In this document: positions 60,703 to 64,000 of the stretch, one piece after another
Position numbering within the stretch: the first letter of the stretch is position 1
Layout: each line of letters starts with the position of its first letter
Source of the DNA: JAYPWI01 sp038135065
GTDB lineage: Bacteria > Actinomycetota > Acidimicrobiia > Acidimicrobiales > Poriferisodalaceae
Direction of reading: 5' to 3'
Length of the DNA: 64,000 nucleotides
Assembly (NCBI GenBank): GCA_038135065.1
Contig: JAYPWI010000008.1
Span: forward strand, 1 to 64,000
The notes under the pieces: generated by a model
What the model was told of the DNA's origin: nothing
Database searches by the model: none
Seen by the model: only the letters and a program-made list of their open reading frames with translations
Translations under genes and position numbers: made by a program

Positions 60703-61506
60703 ATGGCTGAATTCGGGACCTACGGCGACCTCCACGTGACCCTCGGCGACGACTACGTCGCCACTGCGGAGATTCGGCGACCACCCAACAACTTCTTCGA
60801 CCTCGACCTCATCGACGGCCTCGTTCAGGCCTTCGGCGACCTCGACGACGAGGATGGCTGCCGAGCCATCGTGCTGTGCGCAGAGGGAAAGAACTTCTGC
60901 GCGGGAGCGCAGTTCGGCCAGGACGGCCGCCGGGGCGGCGACATCGTCGCCACCAACCCTGACGGGAGCCCCCGACACCTCTACGACGCCGCCTTCGACC
61001 TGTTCTCCAAGAACAAGCCGGTGGTGGCTGCCATCCAAGGAGCCGCCGTGGGCGGCGGCCTCGGTGTCGCCTGCTTCGCCGACTTCCGAGTTGCTGCCCC
61101 CGAGGCCCGCTTCACGGCCAACTTCGCCCGCCTCGGATTCCATCAAGGCTTCGGCCTCACCGTCACCCTTCCCAACCTGGTCGGCCACCAGAAGGCCCTG
61201 GAGCTGTTGTACACAGGGGCCCGCATCAACGGTGAGGAGGCCGTGGCCTGTGGACTGGCCGATCGCCTCGCCCCCCTCGAAGGCCTGCGGGACGCCGCCC
61301 ACGAGTTTGCGGTCGAGATCGCGACCTCGGCTCCCCTGGCCGTGGAGTCGATCCGAGCCACCATGCGCGGGCACCTCCCCGCAGCCATCAAGGCGGCCAC
61401 CGACCACGAGAAGGCCGAACAGGACCGACTGCGCACGACTGCGGACTGGAAGGAAGGGGTCAACGCCATGAACGAACGGCGCACCCCGAACTTCCAGCGT
61501 CGCTGA
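60703..61506 (+). CDS. Crotonase-family protein lacking both hydratase glutamates
   Basis: 267 residues. 'IRRPPNNFFDLDLIDG', 'GKNFCAGAQFGQDG', 'AVGGGLGVACFADFRV' and 'ARLGFHQGFGLTVTLPNLVG'. As in the paralogue at 18564, the GGG-x-E Glu is Gly and the PE Glu is Phe, so simple hydration is unlikely. The two proteins share the 'PxNFF/L', 'FTANFARLGFHQGFG' and 'ERRTxNF' signatures and are close paralogues. First gene after the hairpin; 18 bases before the SDR. Confidence 0.86.
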   Translation: MAEFGTYGDLHVTLGDDYVATAEIRRPPNNFFDLDLIDGLVQAFGDLDDEDGCRAIVLCAEGKNFCAGAQFGQDGRRGGDIVATNPDGSPRHLYDAAFDLFSKNKPVVAAIQGAAVGGGLGVACFADFRVAAPEARFTANFARLGFHQGFGLTVTLPNLVGHQKALELLYTGARINGEEAVACGLADRLAPLEGLRDAAHEFAVEIATSAPLAVESIRATMRGHLPAAIKAATDHEKAEQDRLRTTADWKEGVNAMNERRTPNFQRR

Positions 61507-61524
61507 TCGAAGGAAGGAACATCC

Positions 61525-62457
61525 ATGGGAGCACTTGACGGACGGATCATCGTCGTCACTGGCGCCGGTCGGGGGGTCGGACGGGCCCATGCCCTGCTGT
61601 TCGCAGCCGAGGGAGCGAAGGTGGTGGTGAACGACCTCGGAGGAGCTCAGGACGGCACCGGCGCCGACATGGGTCCCGCCGATGAGGTGGTGGCCGAGAT
61701 CAGGGCTGCCGGGGGTGAGGCGGTGGCCAACGGCGACTCGGTGGCCGACTGGGAAGGCGCTCAACGGATCATCAACCAGGCGGTCGAGACCTATGGCGAT
61801 CTCCACGGGGTGGTGAACAACGCCGGGATCCTGCGAGACCGGATGCTGGTGAACATGACCGAGGAGGAATTCGACCTGGTCATCAACGTCCACCAGAAGG
61901 GCACCTTCCTGATGATGCGCCATGCGGCGGCGTACTGGCGGGAGCAGACCAAGGCCGGTCAGTCGGTGAGCGGTTCGATCGTCAACACCTCGTCCACGTC
62001 GGGACTCCACAGCAACCCGGGCCAGATCAACTACGGGGCCGCCAAGTCGGCCATCGCCACCATGTCGGTGATCGCAGCCCGAGAACTCGGCAGGTACGGG
62101 GTGAGGGTCAATGCCATCGCCCCCTCGGCCCGCACTCGGATGACCCTCAACACGCCGGGCCTGGCCGACCGGATCGCTGCCCCAGAGGACGGTTCGTTCG
62201 ACGTATGGGACCCGGCCAACATCTCACCCCTGGTGGGGTGGCTGCTCAGTGAGCAGTGCACGGCGACGGCGCAGGTGTACTGGGTGGGCGGCAACCGGGT
62301 CGCCCGCTTCCTCGAGTGGACCCCCATCGACAAGGCCGAGATCGACGACATGTGGACGATCGACAGCATCGCCGAGGCCGTCGACGGGTGGGAGACCGCC
62401 CACCGGACGACCCGGACCTGGCAGGTGACCTCCGTCGACACTGGGGAGACATCATGA
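61525..62457 (+). CDS. SDR, multifunctional-enzyme-2-like 3-hydroxyacyl-CoA dehydrogenase
   Basis: 310 residues. 'IIVVTGAGRGVGRAHALLFAAEGAKVVVNDLGG' (in part) is typical of the peroxisomal MFE-2/HSD17B4 N-terminal domain, as are 'VNNAGILRDRMLVNMTEEEFD' and 'SIVNTSSTSGLHSNPGQINYGAAKSAI' (in part) with Ser, Tyr and Lys. It should oxidise a (3R)-hydroxyacyl-CoA. The C-terminal part ('VYWVGGNRVARFLEWTPIDK') also matches. The stop overlaps the next ATG (ATGA). Confidence 0.9.
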   Translation: MGALDGRIIVVTGAGRGVGRAHALLFAAEGAKVVVNDLGGAQDGTGADMGPADEVVAEIRAAGGEAVANGDSVADWEGAQRIINQAVETYGDLHGVVNNAGILRDRMLVNMTEEEFDLVINVHQKGTFLMMRHAAAYWREQTKAGQSVSGSIVNTSSTSGLHSNPGQINYGAAKSAIATMSVIAARELGRYGVRVNAIAPSARTRMTLNTPGLADRIAAPEDGSFDVWDPANISPLVGWLLSEQCTATAQVYWVGGNRVARFLEWTPIDKAEIDDMWTIDSIAEAVDGWETAHRTTRTWQVTSVDTGETS

Positions 62458-63650
62458 CGGACCTGACCGACGACGGCATCCGGGCAGCCCTCGATGCCCT
62501 CCTCGAACGCCGCACCGCACACACCCGCCTCACCACCATGGGAGCGGGAAGCGACGACCTCGACGACGGGCGGAACTACCTGGCCGCCACGGTCAGTGGT
62601 GGATGGCACGTGCCGACCTGGCCGACCCAGTACGGCGGCAGGGACGCGTCACCACAGGAGAATGCCCTGATCGGAAGGGTCCTGCGCGAGTACGTGGTAC
62701 CCGATCTGTATCCCTTCGCCATCGGGCTGGGGATGGTCGGACCGGCTCTCTTGGCCCACGGAACCGACACACAGCGTGATGACTGGTTGCACGACATCGC
62801 GTCGGGAACCGAGATCTGGTGTCAGATGTTCTCCGAACCGGATGCCGGTTCGGACCTGGCGAATGTGTCGATGCGAGCCGTCCGGGACGGCGACGAATGG
62901 GTGCTCGAAGGCCAAAAGACGTGGACCAGTCGGGCCATGTGGGCGTCATGGGGTATCTGCCTCGCCCGAACCGACCCCGAGCAGCCCAAACACAAGGGCC
63001 TCACCATGTTCGCCCTCCGGATGGATCAACCCGGGGTCGACGTACGCCCCCTCGGACAGATGAACGGCGACACCCACTTCAGCGAGGTGTTCGTCGAGGG
63101 CGCCAGGGTGACCGATGCCTGGCGAGTCGGCGACATCGGTGAGGGGTGGAGGGTGGCCATGACCATCCTGGCCCACGAGCGGGCCGGCGGCGCCGGCCGG
63201 GGTGGTGGCGACGGCGCGGCCCGGGCAGCCCGTCTCCCCACCTGGATCGCCGATCTGGTCGAATTGGGGGTCACCGATGACTCGGTACTCCGAGACACGA
63301 TCATGGCCCAGCACGCCGTCGACCAGGCATCACGCTGGACGGGCCAGCGGGCCGCCGATCAGGCCCGAAGTGGATCAGGCCCCGGGCCCGCCGGGTCGGG
63401 CGCCAAGGTTCGATCGGTCGTCTCCTACAAGGGCCACGCCTACACCACCAACCGGGCCGCTGGAGCCCACGGCATGCTGACCGAGGGCTTGGGGTACATC
63501 GAGACCATCACGGCCCCATCCATGTCGATCCGAGGTGGCACCGACGAGATCCAGCGGAACATTCTGGGAGAACGGGTGCTGGGCCTCCCCGGCGAGCCTC
63601 GCCTCGACCGCGACGTGCCATGGAGCGAGAGCCGTCGCGGGGTGCTGTAG
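62454..63650 (+). CDS. Acyl-CoA dehydrogenase
   Basis: 398 residues. 'WHVPTWPTQYGGRDASPQE', 'QMFSEPDAGSDLANVSMRAV', 'GQKTWTSRAMWASWGICLART', 'LAHERAGGAGRGGG' with the helix Glu, and 'IRGGTDEIQRNILGERVLGLPGEP'. A Gly/Ala/Pro/Ser-rich insertion ('RSGSGPGPAGSGAKVRS') sits in the C-terminal helical domain, an oddity not seen in the other six. ATGA overlap with the SDR shows co-translation. Confidence 0.9.
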   Translation: MTDLTDDGIRAALDALLERRTAHTRLTTMGAGSDDLDDGRNYLAATVSGGWHVPTWPTQYGGRDASPQENALIGRVLREYVVPDLYPFAIGLGMVGPALLAHGTDTQRDDWLHDIASGTEIWCQMFSEPDAGSDLANVSMRAVRDGDEWVLEGQKTWTSRAMWASWGICLARTDPEQPKHKGLTMFALRMDQPGVDVRPLGQMNGDTHFSEVFVEGARVTDAWRVGDIGEGWRVAMTILAHERAGGAGRGGGDGAARAARLPTWIADLVELGVTDDSVLRDTIMAQHAVDQASRWTGQRAADQARSGSGPGPAGSGAKVRSVVSYKGHAYTTNRAAGAHGMLTEGLGYIETITAPSMSIRGGTDEIQRNILGERVLGLPGEPRLDRDVPWSESRRGVL

Positions 63651-63663
63651 CGCCATTGGGCAG

Positions 63664-64000
63664 TCAACGACGCTGCCGCAGCAGCACCTCCTGGGCAACC
63701 GAGGCCACATGGGTGCCATCCGCGGCGAAGAGATTGCCCACCGTCATGCCCCGGGAGCTGTTCAGTCCGTGGCAGTCCCACTGGTACAGGTGCCATTCGT
63801 TGGCCTTGATCGGTCGATGGAACCACATGGCGTGATCCAGCGACGCCCCCATGAAGGCGTCGTTGTACTGCTCTCGGGGAACCTGCAGGGGATGGATCGA
63901 GCGGGCCGCGTTGAACTGGATGGTGTCCGACGTGAAGGCGACGCCGGCTAGATGCAGACGGGGGTCATCGGGCACGTCATCAACCAGCCGGACCCACCCC
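63664..64000 (-). CDS. Acyl-CoA thioesterase II, TesB-like (5' partial)
   Basis: 112 residues are visible; the N-terminus lies beyond the right edge. Second hotdog of the TesB double-hotdog fold: 'PREQYNDAFMGASLDHAMWFHRP' (in part) has the Asp of the 'SLDHA' motif, followed by 'WHLYQWDCHGLNSSRGMTVG' and 'LFAADGTHVASVAQEVLLR'. Hydrolyses acyl-CoA. The C-terminus is 14 bases from the convergent dehydrogenase gene. Confidence 0.9.
   Translation of the reverse strand, partial: GWVRLVDDVPDDPRLHLAGVAFTSDTIQFNAARSIHPLQVPREQYNDAFMGASLDHAMWFHRPIKANEWHLYQWDCHGLNSSRGMTVGNLFAADGTHVASVAQEVLLRQRR

Noticed and set aside
1..64000. UGA reassigned to Trp or another amino acid across the genome
   Set aside because: Many genes end at TGA and Trp is coded by TGG; only the two thiol-position UGAs are read through.
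1..64000. CRISPR arrays, tRNAs, rRNAs, insertion sequences and prophage
   Set aside because: Searched by eye; no direct-repeat/spacer pattern, clover-leaf, transposase or phage motif was found. Short RNA genes could have been missed.

Overview
The window is a gene-dense, GC-rich chromosomal segment, most likely from an uncultured marine or aquatic actinobacterium of the Acidimicrobiia (Ilumatobacter/Microtrichales type). The grounds are seven acyl-CoA dehydrogenases, F420/flavin luciferase-like oxidoreductases, MscL, an ABC1 kinase, a CAP protein ending in GYW repeats of the kind common in Acidimicrobiia, and promoters of the leaderless TANNNT type. It is an assembly with five N gaps (709, 22403, 46058, 48457, 57438) and one homopolymer artefact (719-781). 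No RNA gene, CRISPR array, insertion sequence or phage gene is visible. No stretch above 300 bases lacks a gene; the longest gene-free stretches (41642-41817, 13914-14086, 6326-6467) hold only promoter-like sequence or nothing recognisable.

Layout. 1-9.8 kb: partial murein transglycosylase, unknown conserved protein, cation/proton antiporter, crotonase, cyclophilin, D-aminoacylase-like amidohydrolase, lipoprotein, M20 peptidase, acyl-CoA dehydrogenase. 9.8-22 kb: an AhpD-related gene with an in-frame UGA at the active site, a luciferase-like monooxygenase with a hydrolase, an esterase, a penicillin-acylase-type hydrolase, an epimerase, MscL, a crotonase, a small zinc-protease-like protein, DUF169 and VOC proteins. 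22-32 kb: uridine kinase, acyl-CoA dehydrogenase and a FrnE/DsbA-like gene that also has a UGA at its catalytic cysteine position; then an NmrA-DUF2867 fusion, acyl-CoA dehydrogenase, ABC1 kinase, a MaoC hydratase pair and the CAP/GYW-repeat protein. 32-47 kb: MetY, an unaccompanied molybdenum hydroxylase large subunit, a tandem CaiB CoA-transferase, acyl-CoA ligase, methyltransferase, YchJ, two non-heme iron oxygenases around a dimethylformamidase-like large subunit, and a ferredoxin. 47-55 kb: pteroate-synthase-like protein, HELGH protein, IlvD, SDRs, thioesterase and a metallo-beta-lactamase/Rieske fusion. 54.8-63.7 kb: one co-directional catabolic run (LLM oxidoreductase, thiolase, paired acyl-CoA dehydrogenases, a third dehydrogenase, crotonase, SDR, a fourth dehydrogenase), then an opposed TesB thioesterase cut by the right edge.

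Taken together the genes describe a heterotroph that activates and beta-oxidises varied, probably branched or cyclic, acyl-CoAs and hydrolyses amides and esters. The most striking observation is two unlinked thiol-redox genes, each interrupted by a single UGA exactly where the family has a catalytic cysteine (10203-10205 and 24550-24552, both minus strand). UGA is an ordinary stop elsewhere in the window, so these are best read as selenocysteine codons. No selA, selB, selC or selD lies in the window.
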